Shown: positions 44,201-52,132, counted from the first letter of the stretch. The stretch: 64,000 nucleotides of DNA from Elmis aenea (GCA_947652605.1 OX393577.1:47095494-47159493); one strand, 5' to 3'. Translations and numbers: made by a program. Notes: a model not told the origin generated them from the letters alone.

Positions 44201-44689
44201 GTTTTTAATTTAGTATACACCAAAAGATTTTTTTACGAGAAAATTCATTTGGTATCAATAACGATAAACAATTTTGGTGAGTAATAATCTTAAAGCCATG
44301 GTTATTAAAATTTTGTAATCTCTAGTAACAATTGAATCGAATAATTTGTCTTATAGCTGAAGCAAGTTGTTTAAAGAATACACAAATTATTTATTTCAAA
44401 CAAATAAAATGATAATACCCTAAACCGCAAATCTCCTACTGGTGGTTCTGCAAAGGGGATTCCTCTGAAAGAATCATAATCGGTGTTGGCAGCAGTCTTA
44501 AATCGTCGGCCAATAACAACGGCGCCATTTTTCAGTGTAACATGAGGAGAATGCTCCTAACAAATTATGAAATTAATGTTAAAAAAAAAAACAAGTCTTA
44601 CAAAAACAAATGCACTATTTTCTTACGTGAGGGCCAGAAGAACCAGTTGAAAAGCAAATAAAAAGTATTAAAAAACTTTTTAGTGACAT
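17087..44689 (-). CDS. Carboxylesterase-like protein lacking catalytic residues (gene C), 11 exons
   Basis: Exons from right to left are 44689-44627, 44556-44419, 43858-43724, 39429-39270, 39219-39034, 38969-38785, 38709-38535, 23004-22832, 22775-22652, 17573-17441 and 17279-17087. Phases agree throughout and give 554 residues, the usual length for secreted insect carboxylesterases. A signal peptide (MSLKSFLILFICFSTGSSG) opens the protein. Family marks are FRGIPFAEPPVGDLRF, EDCLYLNIYVP, NYGILDQIEALRF and FGGNPHQVTIFG. The active site is gone. The nucleophile elbow is GQFSG with Phe211 at the Ser position, the oxyanion HGG motif is PGQV at residues 128-131, and Asn450 stands where the catalytic His should be. 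The acidic residue Glu341 in ANEG remains. The reading frame is intact, so this looks like a maintained pseudoenzyme, in the manner of glutactin or neuroligin-type proteins, and not a decayed gene. The exact exon 6 donor is uncertain (38785 or 38773). Confidence 0.9.
17441..17573 (-). CDS. Gene C exon 10 (catalytic His replaced)
   Basis: Reads VVANGEELPYLF then SPSDQSMIIKMVKLWTNFA. Active enzymes have H in V.HADELPYLF; here the position is Asn450 (codon AAT). 133 bp, the same as in gene D. Confidence 0.92.
17640..18790. other. Gene C intron 9, mostly unassigned
   Basis: Includes a short remnant of the CGAAAACGAAA hAT family near 17855-17960. A pogo-like block (cctcaattattcgaatatcc) lies near 18127. 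The rest is AT-rich without a recognisable gene. Confidence 0.4.
18795..19492. mobile_element. Large palindromic foldback element
   Basis: Arms of about 300 bp mirror each other around 19140. cgatagttggctat (18871) faces atagccaactatcg, and aaatcataggctgtgaaaat faces the complementary ttttcacagcctac. The outer blocks share gttggctat with the foldbacks at 25013 and 57375. Confidence 0.8.
19493..19785 (-). repeat. Dispersed inverted copy of the 412-bp CpG-rich repeat
   Basis: cgctttttctcgttcgtggt, gaatcggtacgacacat and cccgatttaaatgttgcgtg match, in reverse orientation, the 412-bp repeat of the unit at 25824. It is more diverged than the copies inside that unit. Confidence 0.85.
19786..19898 (+). 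mobile_element. Possible retrotransposon 3' tail
   Basis: The text ccaaatttggtcaggatcgg followed by acatacaaacatacatacat resembles the 3' tails of arthropod RTE-like LINEs. Family assignment is from memory of that pattern only. Confidence 0.3.
19902..21413. mobile_element. Long-TIR element with transposase N-terminal frame
   Basis: tacagggtgtcccagattac at the left mirrors gggacaccctgtata at the right, with arms of about 550 bp (19902-20455 and 20865-21413). The unpaired centre encodes a short plus-strand helix-turn-helix frame. It is the most complete member of the family of the solo arm at 11400. Confidence 0.85.
20536..20715 (+). pseudogene. Transposase N-terminal HTH fragment
   Basis: MLRCYILCHTNCVEAERIYL then YPEKRQRRMRNYKSLEINLK resembles the DUF4817-type N-terminal helix-turn-helix found in mariner-like insect transposases (pattern: small helix, A..Y.ERYP.R..P). 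It ends after about 60 residues with no catalytic domain, so it cannot be an active transposase alone. Confidence 0.6.
21416..21911. mobile_element. Deleted inverted copy of the CGAAAACG hAT element
   Basis: gtgcaaaaacac, atgcaagtataacaataaag and the terminal cgttttcgttccgttc..acgtccctg match the element at 9300-10491 in reverse. It is internally deleted, and only one terminus is visible. Confidence 0.7.
21912..22640. other. Gene C intron 9, right part, unassigned
   Basis: AT-rich. The stretch acgctttgcgtaagtaaaaa (22382) to gtacgtaaaagatcaac has a diverged match downstream of the gene D exon (59975-60115), so part of this intron predates the C/D duplication. Confidence 0.45.
22652..22775 (-). 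CDS. Gene C exon 9
   Basis: YLGDNYFYGPILKYVDLLRQ then VYLYRFSYNGALGSEGRS, the conserved Y.Y.F.Y.G segment. 124 bp, the same as in gene D. Confidence 0.9.
22832..23004 (-). CDS. Gene C exon 8
   Basis: Begins with two bases that complete a Leu codon. It continues MSFIRPLFLVFDVDPTLFVP and ends DFYFGSCPVSVCADNIIK. Length is 173 bp, the same as the gene D homologue. Confidence 0.9.
23149..23693. mobile_element. Foldback element rich in TGTCGCGACG palindromes
   Basis: Left gttaagggtatttt..cagtgacactagcg mirrors right cgctagtgtcaccttgtgaa..ctaccctttaac. Both arms carry repeated tgtcgcgac and tgtcgtgac motifs. No transposase seen. Confidence 0.7.
23848..24593. mobile_element. TIR element (tacagggtgtttcg) with transposase relic
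   Basis: Left tacagggtgtttcgggagga mirrors right ttctagaacaccccgt. The inner arm blocks ggaaatattttgggtatgtg and cacatactcaaaatatttcc also pair. Minus-strand frames at 24340-24200 read FANRWIVRDGPKISHRG, matching the segment before WPPRSPDL in mariner-like transposases. A smaller GC-rich palindrome (tcgcgcgactcgagtcgcgc) is inserted at about 24366-24495. Confidence 0.65.
24668..25012. mobile_element. Left half of a split foldback element
   Basis: tatagagggtgtcccagtta and the block gaacagcatggagatcgcg match, in complement, the sequence at 36902-37205 (ccccatgttg..ctgggacaccc). The element was broken by insertion of everything between 25013 and 36901. Confidence 0.75.
25013..25822. mobile_element. 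Foldback element inside the split element
   Basis: aaggtcgtagttggcc at the left faces gccaacgacgactt at the right. Inner blocks gttgttaggtttatctttaa and agataaacctaacaac pair. The arms resemble the inner arms of the element at 57375-59600. The plus-strand frame at 25392 is arm sequence. Confidence 0.75.
25824..26853 (+). repeat. 412-bp CpG-rich tandem repeats (2.5 units), copy 1
   Basis: Units start at 25824, 26240 and 26652, each with tacata..acgaaataagg at the start. The third is truncated near 26853. They are GC- and CpG-rich (ggcgcgcgcgcgtatccgg) in an otherwise AT-rich region. Open frames on both strands come from low stop density in the repeat, not from genes. The same array recurs at 31363-32392. 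Confidence 0.9.
27395..27575 (+). repeat. 44-bp tandem repeat (also 32934-33114)
   Basis: About four units containing actgtcaaactgacagcata then acctagaaattgaagtatgt. Each has an inverted TGTCA..TGACA pair. The second copy is 5,539 bp downstream. Confidence 0.85.
27611..27690 (+). repeat. tRNA-like SINE head (A and B boxes), copy 1
   Basis: TAGCCGGGTGGGT resembles a pol III A box. GGTTCGAATCC, about 35 bases later, matches the B-box consensus exactly. I could not fold a full cloverleaf with a convincing acceptor stem, so it is tRNA-derived and not a tRNA gene. Confidence 0.6.
28226..28651. mobile_element. MITE inside Helitron-like unit (also 33765-34190)
   Basis: tccgcgttcacaatgaacgt, agtagataacagatagtag and gtgggttagt at the left are mirrored by actaaccac..ctactatctg and acgttcattgtgaacgcgga at the right. 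Arms are about 54 bp. It was in place before the unit was duplicated. Confidence 0.85.
28730..31320 (+). repeat. 385-490 bp repeats bearing gcgcgaagcgcgag hairpins (also 34269-36859)
   Basis: The block gggtgcgagcgcgaagcgcg recurs near 28776, 29641, 30041, 30529 and 30912. Each is followed at a fixed distance by gagcgcggagcgcgag and by aacgagtgttgtaaataaaa. Each carries a short GC hairpin followed by gagtag, resembling repeated, decayed terminus-like structures. A truncated copy of the true 3' end (gatctagcggtaaagtagcc) sits at about 30430. Confidence 0.75.
31363..32392 (+). repeat. 412-bp CpG-rich tandem repeats, copy 2
   Basis: Same array as at 25824-26853, shifted by 5,539 bp, with units starting near 31363, 31779 and 32191. 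Confidence 0.9.
33150..33229 (+). repeat. tRNA-like SINE head, copy 2
   Basis: Identical A-box and B-box block inside the second Helitron-like unit. Confidence 0.6.
36902..37205. mobile_element. Right half of the split foldback element
   Basis: Complement of 24668-24960, ending ctgggacacccgata. It begins directly after the CTAG of Helitron-like copy 2. Confidence 0.75.
37388..38313. mobile_element. Long-TIR element (926 bp)
   Basis: tacagggtgttccaaattcg mirrors gaatttgggacaccctgta. Arms are about 390 bp and include cttatcttaagagctacgag and complement. The arms share their outer 60 bp with the elements at 45925, 52133 and 54700. The frames at 37944 and 38041 are arm sequence. Confidence 0.85.
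38535..38709 (-). CDS. Gene C exon 7 (acidic residue retained)
   Basis: QALPNVIPNGLPVGPVVEPF then HVPTMIGFVANEGTF. Glu341 of NEG is the expected acidic member of the triad. The exon leaves one base that pairs in phase with exon 8, 15.5 kb away. Confidence 0.88.
38785..38969 (-). CDS. Gene C exon 6
   Basis: GLFQGAIMQSGVAFSSLALS matches the family segment after the nucleophile elbow. The 3' end is not certain: GT sites after TCTTCA (38785) and after TTAACG (38773) both keep phase 0. Confidence 0.8.
39034..39219 (-). CDS. Gene C exon 5 (nucleophile elbow, Ser to Phe)
   Basis: Contains GFLSTQDSAAYGNYGILDQI and NPHQVTIFGQFSGAMSVSY. Active enzymes read G-E-S-A-G; here it is G-Q-F-S-G (codons GGA CAA TTT TCT GGA). 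The next Ser is one position too late to act as the nucleophile. Confidence 0.94.
39270..39429 (-). CDS. Gene C exon 4 (altered oxyanion region)
   Basis: Reads LLPVMVFMPGQVHANADATD then YGPDFFMDRKKVILIAVNYR. Active family members have HGGG or HGGA after PVMV.I; here it is PGQV. YGPDF and AVNYRL keep the fold. Confidence 0.92.
39530..41020. mobile_element. Composite mariner-type element in gene C intron 3
   Basis: Outer ends tacagcgtcattcaaaatgt and the inverted gactttttgaatgacgctgta are flanked by TA. A second pair, agtcattcaaaaagtctgca (39789) and tgttgcagaatttttgtatg (40690), lies inside. One family member therefore seems inserted within another. Confidence 0.8.
39997..40515 (+). pseudogene. 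Mariner-like transposase relic
   Basis: ATG at 39997 opens MADKLTLVEKAELVLICDDY then YKTSREAALIFNERHPNK, the N-terminal helix-turn-helix of this insect family. A stop follows at about 40143. Shifted frames continue RLLKQFKESGPLDNQYKK and reach ILFSDEATFHINF, with the first catalytic Asp, before the sequence is cut off. The rest of the DDE domain is absent. Confidence 0.8.
41520..43215 (+). pseudogene. Jockey-like LINE reverse transcriptase relic
   Basis: Broken plus-strand frames read LTSYRPISLLPIISKVFEKT (41937), PDHQFGFIEKHSTIDQVHR, IVLDISKAF, LPQGSVLGPI in a shifted frame, and YTDD with FADDTAVLAVG. The C-terminal segment is LGPIWTYGIQIWGC and FQNKVLRIIV..PWFVRNN. Several frameshifts and an inserted hairpin make it dead. 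The endonuclease is missing, so it is a 5'-truncated copy in gene C intron 3. Confidence 0.9.
42661..42808. mobile_element. Perfect 62-bp-arm hairpin inserted in the LINE
   Basis: Left arm 42661-42722 and right arm 42747-42808 appear perfectly complementary, with a 24-base loop. TA lies outside atggtgcctgtac at both ends. It splits the LINE frame between NLDVKL and the following WREH-like codons, so it arrived after the LINE. Confidence 0.88.
43216..43720. other. Gene C intron 3, unassigned
   Basis: AT-rich sequence between the LINE relic and exon 3. The minus-strand frame at 43376-43558 has no recognisable domain. Confidence 0.4.
43724..43858 (-). CDS. Gene C exon 3
   Basis: 45 codons starting PPVPYQPRSTILALNN and ending SEDCLYLNIYVPV. 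The Cys of EDCLYLN is the conserved disulfide position. Confidence 0.92.
44419..44556 (-). CDS. Gene C exon 2
   Basis: 46 codons, EHSPHVTLKNGAVVIGRRF through DYDSFRGIPFAEPPVGDLRF, the conserved N-terminal segment of carboxylesterases. Both splice sites are canonical. Confidence 0.92.
44627..44689 (-). CDS. Gene C exon 1 (signal peptide)
   Basis: MSLKSFLILFICFSTGSSGP gives a short basic start, a hydrophobic core and small residues, a typical secretory signal. The GTAAG donor leaves phase 0. Confidence 0.82.
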
Positions 44690-45120
44690 TTTATTTTAGG
44701 TTTCTACAATACCTTTGTTGTTTCGAAAGTGATGCATTTATACGAAATTTTATCCACCAAAAAACGAACCTTTTATCATTTGGTATGTTAATTTGTAATA
44801 AATAATATAAAAAAACATAAAATACTATTATAATGCGCACATAAACCTCAAAAATTAATGTTATTGCCTGCTTATCCCAGAGATACATAATGTAATTTAT
44901 TTGTTAAAACAATAATTATATAACATGATATGGCGCCTATACGCAATTAACGAAGTTAGTGATATTCTACAAACGACGCAACTATTGATAAAAAATTTAA
45001 TCACTTCGGAGCCTAGCTGGAGAACAAAATTTTGCCTGAGAAATTGCTTTTATTTTGATTGTTAATAGCTCTCAAAACAGAAAATAATGGATGGATGAAG
45101 ATAAAACTTCAAAATTTAAA
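44690..45120. other. Upstream region of gene C
   Basis: AT-rich 5' flank, where the promoter and 5' UTR should lie. No TATA box can be singled out. Confidence 0.35.
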
Positions 45121-45851
45121 TATACCGGGTGTAAATGAAGTGTGGTACACCCCCTTTTTTTCTTTAGTTTTGATTTTAGATAAATGAAAATTTAGACATA
45201 TGATATGTGCAAAAAACCGGGCTTTTTGAGCCCTTGCACACATTTGTTTCACTTCCGGTTTCGCCGAAAATGACCCTTTGTTATTTTAAATGGAACACCC
45301 TGTATATTTTTACATTTTTGGGAAGAGGAAGTGATTTTGGATACAAATGCACTATTTTGGTTAATTTTTATAACCTTAAAATTTTTTTAAAACTAAATTT
45401 AGTTTTTTGTTAAGGGTGCCGTGACCTGCACAAATTGATTTTTATTATGTCAAAAATTATCCAAAAAACGTTTTTGTAAATTTTAAATGACATTTAGGTT
45501 ACTTTAGTCGGCTTTAAAGGTTGCGGAATCGGTTTTTTGACAAAAAGTCAATTTTTTAAATAAAAAACTAAATTTTGTTTTAAAAGATTTTGAGTTTATA
45601 AAAATTAACGAAAATTGTGCAGTTGTATCAAAAATCACTTCCTCTTTCCAAAAATATAAAAATATACAAGGTGTTCCATTTAAAATAATAAAGTTGGGGT
45701 CATTTCCTGCGAAACCGGAAGTGAAACAAATGTGTGCAAGGGCTCAAAAAGCCCGGTTTTTTGCACATATCATATGTCTAAAATTTCATTTATTTAAAAT
45801 CAAAACTAAATAAAAAAAGGGTGTGTACCACACTTCATTTAACCCGGTATA
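45121..45851. mobile_element. Palindromic TIR element (tataccgggtg)
   Basis: tataccgggtgtaaatgaag faces cttcatttaacccggtata? with one base slip, and the arms pair almost throughout (about 340 bp each), including aaaccgggctttttgagccc and complement. The centre near 45480 is unpaired. Confidence 0.8.
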
Positions 45852-45924
45852 CCTAGTCCTTAACCGCTTAAGTATGTTTTGAATGACAAAAAAATGTGAT
45901 AATTTGTTCAGATATTTGCTTTGC

Positions 45925-46510
45925 TGCAAGTTAAATACTTCGTAGCAGGAATTTTTCACGATCATATTAATTAACGTCAAAACAGAACAAAAAAACAAAA
46001 CAAAATTGTATTGTTTTTATTTTGCTTTTTTTGTATCATTTGATTAAAAAATTGGACAAAATGAGTTTTTCTCAAATTTTTGTGGTAAAATATCATTTTA
46101 GATATTAAGTGTCATATATCATTGAAATCAGAAGACAAAATGCTATCCGACTATAAGATTAAAATGTTTTTGCCGTATTTAAAAAAATGAAGTTGATGAT
46201 GGTTCTGAAGAGACGAAACGTTGTTGGAAATTCTATGTTATCTCAAAATATAAAGCGTAAGAAGTTGCCATGGAGAAGTGCTTTCAGATTGTCGATATCT
46301 TAAAAAATGTAGGAAATAGGGCAAAAAAACGAAAATCAATTTTTCAGTTTTTATTGAATAACTTTTGAACTGAGACAGCTATAAAAATTTTCTTTGCATA
46401 TATTTGATGAGCATCTGATTCCGCAACTTTGTCCTAATTTAATCGACCTCGTAGCTCTTAAGATAAGCTAGATCCCCATGCATTTACTCGAATTTGGGAC
46501 ACCCTGTATA
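45925..46510. mobile_element. Solo arm of the 52.1-55.3 kb foldback family
   Basis: gttctgaagagacgaaacgt, ttctcaaatttttgtggtaa and terminal gggacaccctgtata match the right arm at 54740-55270. The left arm is absent. Confidence 0.75.
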
Positions 46511-47153
46511 TACGGGGTGTGTATAAATTGGCGGAATCGCTACACGTGACTATGTTCTTCGTAAAATTCTTAGTCGAAAATCTTGATACAAAAATGTTGT
46601 ACCATGCTTCCTATGGCATCAGGAACGATTTAAAGAAAAAAAAATTGGCAACATTGCATACATTGATTTGCGTTCGTTTGGACATTTTTTTATCAGCAAT
46701 TTTTACTTAGGTATTTACAATTTTTGTTCGAACTGAAAGCCTTCAGTTCGAAAACAAAGCTGCAAACTTTTGGGTATCGTAAAACACAAACTAGAAATAA
46801 TTACGAGAAAAACAGAGATGACAGCTAATGACAATGTTGCCATATGTATTATTTTCATTCAAATCAGTGATTTACATATTTTCAACACCAATTTTTGAAA
46901 GTAAGAACACAATATCTAGGAAAAAATTTTATTCGAAATTTATATTTATTCCAAATTGCAGCTTTTTCATTTGCAAATATTAAGTAATAACGCTTATTAA
47001 AGGACTAAATGTCAAAACTTTGAGGACCTCTTGCAGACACAGCAAGCATGGTACAACATTTTCTTATCAAGATTTTCGGCTTATTGTTAGAATTTTACGA
47101 AGAACATTGATTGCCACGTGTAGCGCTTCCGCCAATTTTTACACACCCTGTAT
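46510..47153. mobile_element. 644-bp TIR MITE, copy 1
   Basis: tacggggtgtgtataaattg then ggcggaatcgctacacgtg faces cacgtgtagcgcttccgcca..acacaccctgta. Arms are about 130 bp. A second copy lies at 61247-61872 with high similarity through the middle. No transposase. Confidence 0.88.
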
Positions 47154-47760
47154 ATTTGTACGCGGCTTAGATATATTTACTTCATCGTTGTACACACAGT
47201 ACACAGACGCAAATTTTTTCTTAATAATAGCATATTTTTAAAACCTTTATTACACTTTTCTCTAATTTGTAATATTTACTGTCAATAGGGCTTTAAAACT
47301 ATTTGCTTAGTAATAAAAACTATAAATTATTAATTGTTAAAGGAATTGGATTTCAATGTGCGTGGATTACTCCACTTCCCAAAAATCGTTTGAACGCTTT
47401 ATTAAATTAATACAGTATTACAATTTTAGATTATAATATTTAACCTTTGAAACGCAATTTAAACTTAATTAATGTGTAACGATATGCACTTATCAAATAC
47501 GTAAAAAGTAATGCATGCATAAATTGAAACAACCTATGCATATTTGGGTGCATAATTATGTATCGTATAATGAATCCTTTAAAATAAAAGTCGCTGTATA
47601 ATTCAAAATATATATGCAATAAATGGGGTAACATAACGCTAGAGATAATATATTTTCATTTAATATGAGATTACACTTTCGGAGGTCCTAGGCGCAACAC
47701 ATTATAATATAACTTTATAAGATCCCAAAAAGTTGGATCAAGTCAGTACAAAGTAATAAC
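47154..47760. other. Intergenic AT-rich DNA
   Basis: No gene or clear repeat boundary seen. Confidence 0.4.
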
Positions 47761-48140
47761 AAACTTGAGTTTAGAAAAAGCAAGTTTGTTCAGGATAAAA
47801 ACAAAGCTCGAGTGTTAGGGCACGTACATAGTGAGGCCGCGCTTCTCGCTGCGCTTCTCGCCGCGCTTCTCGCCAGGATGCTAGCCGCGATGCTGGCTGG
47901 GATGTTCGCACCTCGCTATTCGTATCTGGCCAAGCAAATATTCAAACAAATCACGGTTTATGTCAGTTTGCGTTTTGAAGTTCATATTTTATTAAAATGT
48001 TTACTACGAGTTCTGATAGTGATGGTGAATTATTGACAAGTAATGCCGTCAAGTTGTGACGATCTGTCCAGCGGTTTTTTTGGGGTTGGTTCTTCACAAT
48101 TTGTTAATGATCAATATAAACGAATAATGTTGAAATCTGT

Positions 48141-48141
<1 letters not shown>

Positions 48142-48201
<60 letters not shown>
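48142..48201. repeat. (TAA)n microsatellite
   Basis: About 20 uninterrupted TAA units inside the Harbinger-like element. Confidence 0.97.
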
Positions 48202-48204
<3 letters not shown>

Positions 48205-48550
48205 TAAATTTTTATTTATATTTTAGATAATTTTACATTAATATGATAATGCTTATATTTATTTTTACATATTCTTTTAAATGGTTCTAACCCTTTGAGT
48301 CCCAATTTTCGTTTTTTGATATAATTTTTATGTATATCTTTAGATACAGTTGTAAAGAAGTCAAAAACAATATATGAAAAAAAAATTCACAAGGGTGGAC
48401 ATTTAGGGGTGGTGGGACATATATGTCCTATTGGGTAATAGGAGTGGGATATATATGTCCCACTGGAAGTAAAATAACTAATATGTATATGGCAAATACA
48501 ATTTATTTCGAAAAAATGTTATATATAACAGGAGGCAAAAGTCGCAGTTG

Positions 48551-48874
48551 TTATATTGCTTGAAGTCGGAAGGTGTTCTGGAATAGATCGTTTTGAAGAA
48601 TTGTGTGTATTTCTCTTTTTTTATAGCATGTTTTGGTGGAGAGTATACGGCTGTTAAGTGTTATAAACCCTACAAAATTTTCAATTGTAATTGCAGTTGC
48701 TTGAATGTGATCTTGTCTGAAACTTGCATTTTCATAGTGTTTTATTGCGGTTTTGATTATCACCGCAGTGCCTCCGTGGGCCTTCCCATCTGGGTGTTGG
48801 GTTTCATATGTAGTGTAACCTTTTATTTTCAGAAAACTCTTTTTAGTAAAATTGGGCCGTATGCATAAAAGCAA
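48551..48874 (-). pseudogene. LINE endonuclease fragment inside the Harbinger element
   Basis: KSFLKIKGYTTYETQHPDGK then AHGGTAVIIKTAIKHYENAS matches the apurinic-type endonuclease of Jockey-like LINEs (G.HGG.A..I). Only about 100 residues remain. It is separate from the reverse-transcriptase relic at 41.5 kb. Confidence 0.75.
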
Positions 48875-48890
48875 GTAAAAGCTTTTACTA

Positions 48891-49064
48891 CTAATAATAA
48901 TGTTTTAGTTCTTCATACAAATGATAAAATTCACCAAGTTTGGTGCGTTTTTTATTTATAGGATGCACACTGCATTCTCTAACTTTTCTATTGGAAAGTA
49001 ACCACCACTTGACGGCATTACTTGTCAATAATAATTCACTATCACTATCAGAACTCGTAAACAT
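48891..49064 (-). pseudogene. Harbinger-type nuclease N-terminal fragment
   Basis: MFTSSDSDSELLLTSNAVKW then VHPINKKRTKLGEFYHLYEE, the conserved start of Harbinger transposases (WVHPIN.KR...GEFHHL). It stops after 57 residues with no DDE domain. Confidence 0.7.
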
Positions 49065-49257
49065 TTTAATAAAAATATGAACTTGAAAACGCAAACTGAC
49101 ATAAACCGTGATTTGTTTGAATATTTGCTTGGCCAGATACGAATAGCGAGGTGCGAACATCCCAGCCAGCATCGCGGCTAGCATCCTGGCGAGAAGCGCG
49201 GCGAGTAGCGCGGCGAGAAGCGCAGCGAGAAGCGCGGCCTCACTATGTACGTGCCCT

Positions 49258-49950
49258 AATTCGGTACGATAACTGCACGAATAAATTATAACCTTCAAAT
49301 AATAACTAAGAAAACGTCAAAATTTTAATGTTTGTATTGGTCATAAGCTCCTTAGATCATAGATAAGCTCATAAGTCGGTTGCATGGTAACAAAAGTTAC
49401 ATGCAAAAATGCACGTGGATATTTAGTTAGGTACCTTTTTATCCGCTGTCATAACGACAAAACGTGACTTCATTATGGAGAATTTAACATATGAGTGCAG
49501 TTATCGGGGGTAATTACACGAGAGCTTTTTTTTAGCCGGACAAACTTGCGTTGCTACAAAAGTTTGGTTGCTAGGAAAATCGACGAGACAAAACTGTCTG
49601 ATAAAACAACGAGTCCGTAGGACGAGTTCTTTTATCTTTGACAGTTGTCGAGTCAAGATTTGCCTTGCAACCGAACTTGAGTTTAGTAAAAGCAAGTTTG
49701 TCTAGGATAAAAACAAAGCTCGAGTGTAATTCGGTACGATAACTGCACGAATAAATTATAACCTTCAAATAATAACTGACAAAACGTCAAAATCTTTTAC
49801 TTAGTTACAATCAAATAAGTCGGTTGCATGGTAACAAAAGTTACATGCAAAAATGCAAGTGGATATTTAGTTAGGTACCTTTTTATCCGCTGTCATAACG
49901 ACAAAACGTGACGTCATTATGGAGAATTTAACATATGAGTGTAGTTATCA
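49258..49950 (+). repeat. Direct duplication of about 220 bp, offset 469
   Basis: aattcggtacgataactgca, cgaataaattataacc and ttagttaggtacctttttat occur at 49258-49480 and again at 49727-49950. The upstream caagtttgt..aggataaaaa..aaagctcgagtg block occurs at 47780 and 49695. The Harbinger element therefore sits in the first copy and the second keeps the empty site. Confidence 0.8.
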
Positions 49951-50001
49951 ACGTAATTAAAATAAAAGTCGGCGTAAATTTTAACAAAATAAAATACACA
50001 T

Positions 50002-50206
50002 CGGTTGCAAATATTGGCTTTCTTGATTATTTTACGACAAAAGTGTAAACAAAACTACCGCGATATTTTTTAAGTTTTTCCAAAAGAAGCAGAAATACTA
50101 ACGGAATTGAAAATACAAGTGAAGAATCTTATATAGTTTTTGATTTTCAACAACTTTTAGATTTACACTTTGTCGTAAAATAATCAAGAAAGCCAATATT
50201 TGCAAC
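50002..50206. repeat. Inverted repeat with about 45-bp arms
   Basis: gcaaatattggctttcttga then ttattttacgac (50008) faces gtcgtaaaataatcaagaaa then gccaatatttgc (50172). Spacer about 120 bp. Probable MITE remnant. Confidence 0.75.
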
Positions 50207-50304
50207 TATTTAGTTTTGCATGGTAAAGTCCTGTGTTCCTGTGCACGATACTTCCAGTCAACACCGTGTGTGTATTAAAATTAAAGTATTTATTATACAA
50301 ACAG

Positions 50305-50415
50305 AAGCATACAGCGTCATTCAAAACGCTGCAACAAATAAAAAAGTTTTTTATTATCGATTTATCAGAAAATTTTATTCTTGATAAAAGTTGGTGCATA
50401 AATAAACTAGTGTGG
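50305..50415. mobile_element. Solo end of the mariner-type family
   Basis: acagcgtcattcaaaacgct, tgcaacaaat and attcttgataaaagttggtg match the terminus at 39532. Confidence 0.65.
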
Positions 50416-50599
50416 CTAAATAACTTTTGCCATAAATATATTGTGTGCATCAATATCATTGTACTTATGTGTTTGTGTATTTGTGGACGTAAAAGTTTAA
50501 AATACCGCTCTAGACGCTCTAATTAACCGCATTTTTGTAAATGACGTTTGTCAAAATAACGTTACATGCGCGTGTTTTTGGTATGTGAACAATCACGGC

Positions 50600-50900
50600 G
50601 TTCTTGAAAAATACTTTAACTTTTTTTATTTCATCATAACTTTTTTAACGATAATTCAAGAGAGTTGAGATAAACAACATTTTGCTAAGAACATACTAAA
50701 ACTTGAAAAAAATTTATTGTAGTCGTTTCCGAATAAAATTTTTCAAATTTTGAATTTTTGAAATAATTTCGTAATTTTAAATTTTACCAAAAGAAGTTAT
50801 GGAGGAGACTATAATTCTACATAAACAGATTTTTTTAAATCTTTTACCATTTTCATCTAATTTTGGATTGTCGTCTTAACTCAAACACCCTGTATATTAT
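50600..50900. mobile_element. Orphan TACAGGGTG-type arm
   Basis: Ends aaacaccctgtatatt with no mirrored partner nearby; truncated foldback arm. Confidence 0.45.
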
Positions 50901-50907
50901 GTGTATA

Positions 50908-50966
50908 AGTTGTTTTCGGGTTGGAACCGCGTCGAAGGTTTCAACCCGGAAACAACGTAGGTCATA
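50908..50966. repeat. Hairpin gttgttttcgggttg
   Basis: gttgttttcgggttggaacc faces ggtttcaacccggaaacaac, about 19-bp arms with two mismatches and a short cgcgtcgaa loop. No function inferred. Confidence 0.6.
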
Positions 50967-51179
50967 CATTGGACATCGGCCGCGGAAGCCTACAACATAG
51001 ACCCTGTATATTAGTTATTATTAAAAAAATTAAATGTTTGCACGCACTTTATAGTATACTTTTAAAGGATCTTTCACTGGCACATATGCACACACATACA
51101 CGCCTACACACACATGCCCTAATTTGAAATTTAATGTTAACTTTCCAATTTTTATTTTCTTAGTAATTTTGATATTCAA

Positions 51180-51310
51180 AGTCTGCATCTGCAACAAATG
51201 GAAAAAATTTTTGTTATTGATATTTTAGAAATTTTTATTTGTTATAAAAGTTGATGCTTGAGCTAAAACTAATTTTAAGATTAAAAAAAGTGTCTTGTCT
51301 CTTAATAAAT
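51180..51310. mobile_element. Degenerate solo end of the mariner-type family
   Basis: aaagtctgcatctgcaacaa, ttataaaagttgatgc and aaaactaattttaagatt match the outer part of the element at 39530, diverged. Confidence 0.5.
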
Positions 51311-52132
51311 TCGTTTTTTTTTCTTTTAAAGCTACAAAACTATTACTTATAAAATTAACCAACGAAAGACTGTAAGACATTATTACAATTGTACAAAAAA
51401 AACGTTTTGGGATTTATTGTAGACCCCAATGTAATAGCATTATATCTAGATAAACTACGGTTCCACGTAATCAAACTGTTTTCATGTATTACCATTTGTC
51501 TGTAACTTTCAATTAACGTAAAGACTTTAGTTAAATACGCGATTTGTTATAAACTTCTTAATAATTTATCGACAACTGATTTCATATAATTACTACTGGA
51601 TGACACCCGAACAAAGTTTAAAATGTTAAATTTCCTGAATCTTTAAAAAATATTTTTTTATACGCATGCAATAAAAAATAGGGCTGCACGCTGCACTTGA
51701 TTAATAGTCCCAAATCATTTTAAATATAAACAAATTTTACATGTTCAGGATGATTAAAAATAATAGTACGGCCAACGTATCTAATTATTTATTTAAAATA
51801 AAAATGATACCCCAAAATAACAGTCCATACTGTTTTCTAAATTTTTTTTAAATGAACAGTTGCAGATTTTCTTTGTTCTATTCGACACCATTTTTTAAAT
51901 ATTATCTTAATGATATTGCTAATGTTTTTTTGCAAAAACAAAACGGATACCTACCATTTCATTTATCTTGCTTATTTTTCGTCCAAAAATTAAAACTATT
52001 TTTGCTAGAATTTTTTGCAAGTAGTTAGCTGTAGCTGATGCCCTAGTGATTGAATTATTTGAATTATTTGACACCATTTTTTAATATGTCTTTTTTGACC
52101 ATTCTGTTTACCAGTTATTAAATAAATAAATA
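51311..52132. other. Intergenic AT-rich DNA
   Basis: No gene, no clear repeat boundaries. Confidence 0.4.

Larger units (their letters stand above)
47818..49256. mobile_element. PIF/Harbinger-like element with 240-bp TIRs
   Basis: GGGCACGTACATAGTGAGGC at the left mirrors the right end. Both arms carry gcttctcgc repeats. Flanks are TTA (47815-47817) and TAA (49257-49259), consistent with a TWA target duplication. A related empty site, gctcgagtgtaattcggtac, is present at about 49718, which fixes the ends. Confidence 0.85.

Noticed and set aside
48380..48480. piggyBac-like ends (ccctttgagtcccaa with gggacatatatgtccc palindromes)
   Set aside because: No TTAA target duplication or matching opposite end could be found.
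50921..51127. Plus-strand frame beginning MEPRRRFQPGNNVGHT
   Set aside because: It starts in a hairpin and runs into low-complexity cacacacata sequence; no domain and no flanking exons.
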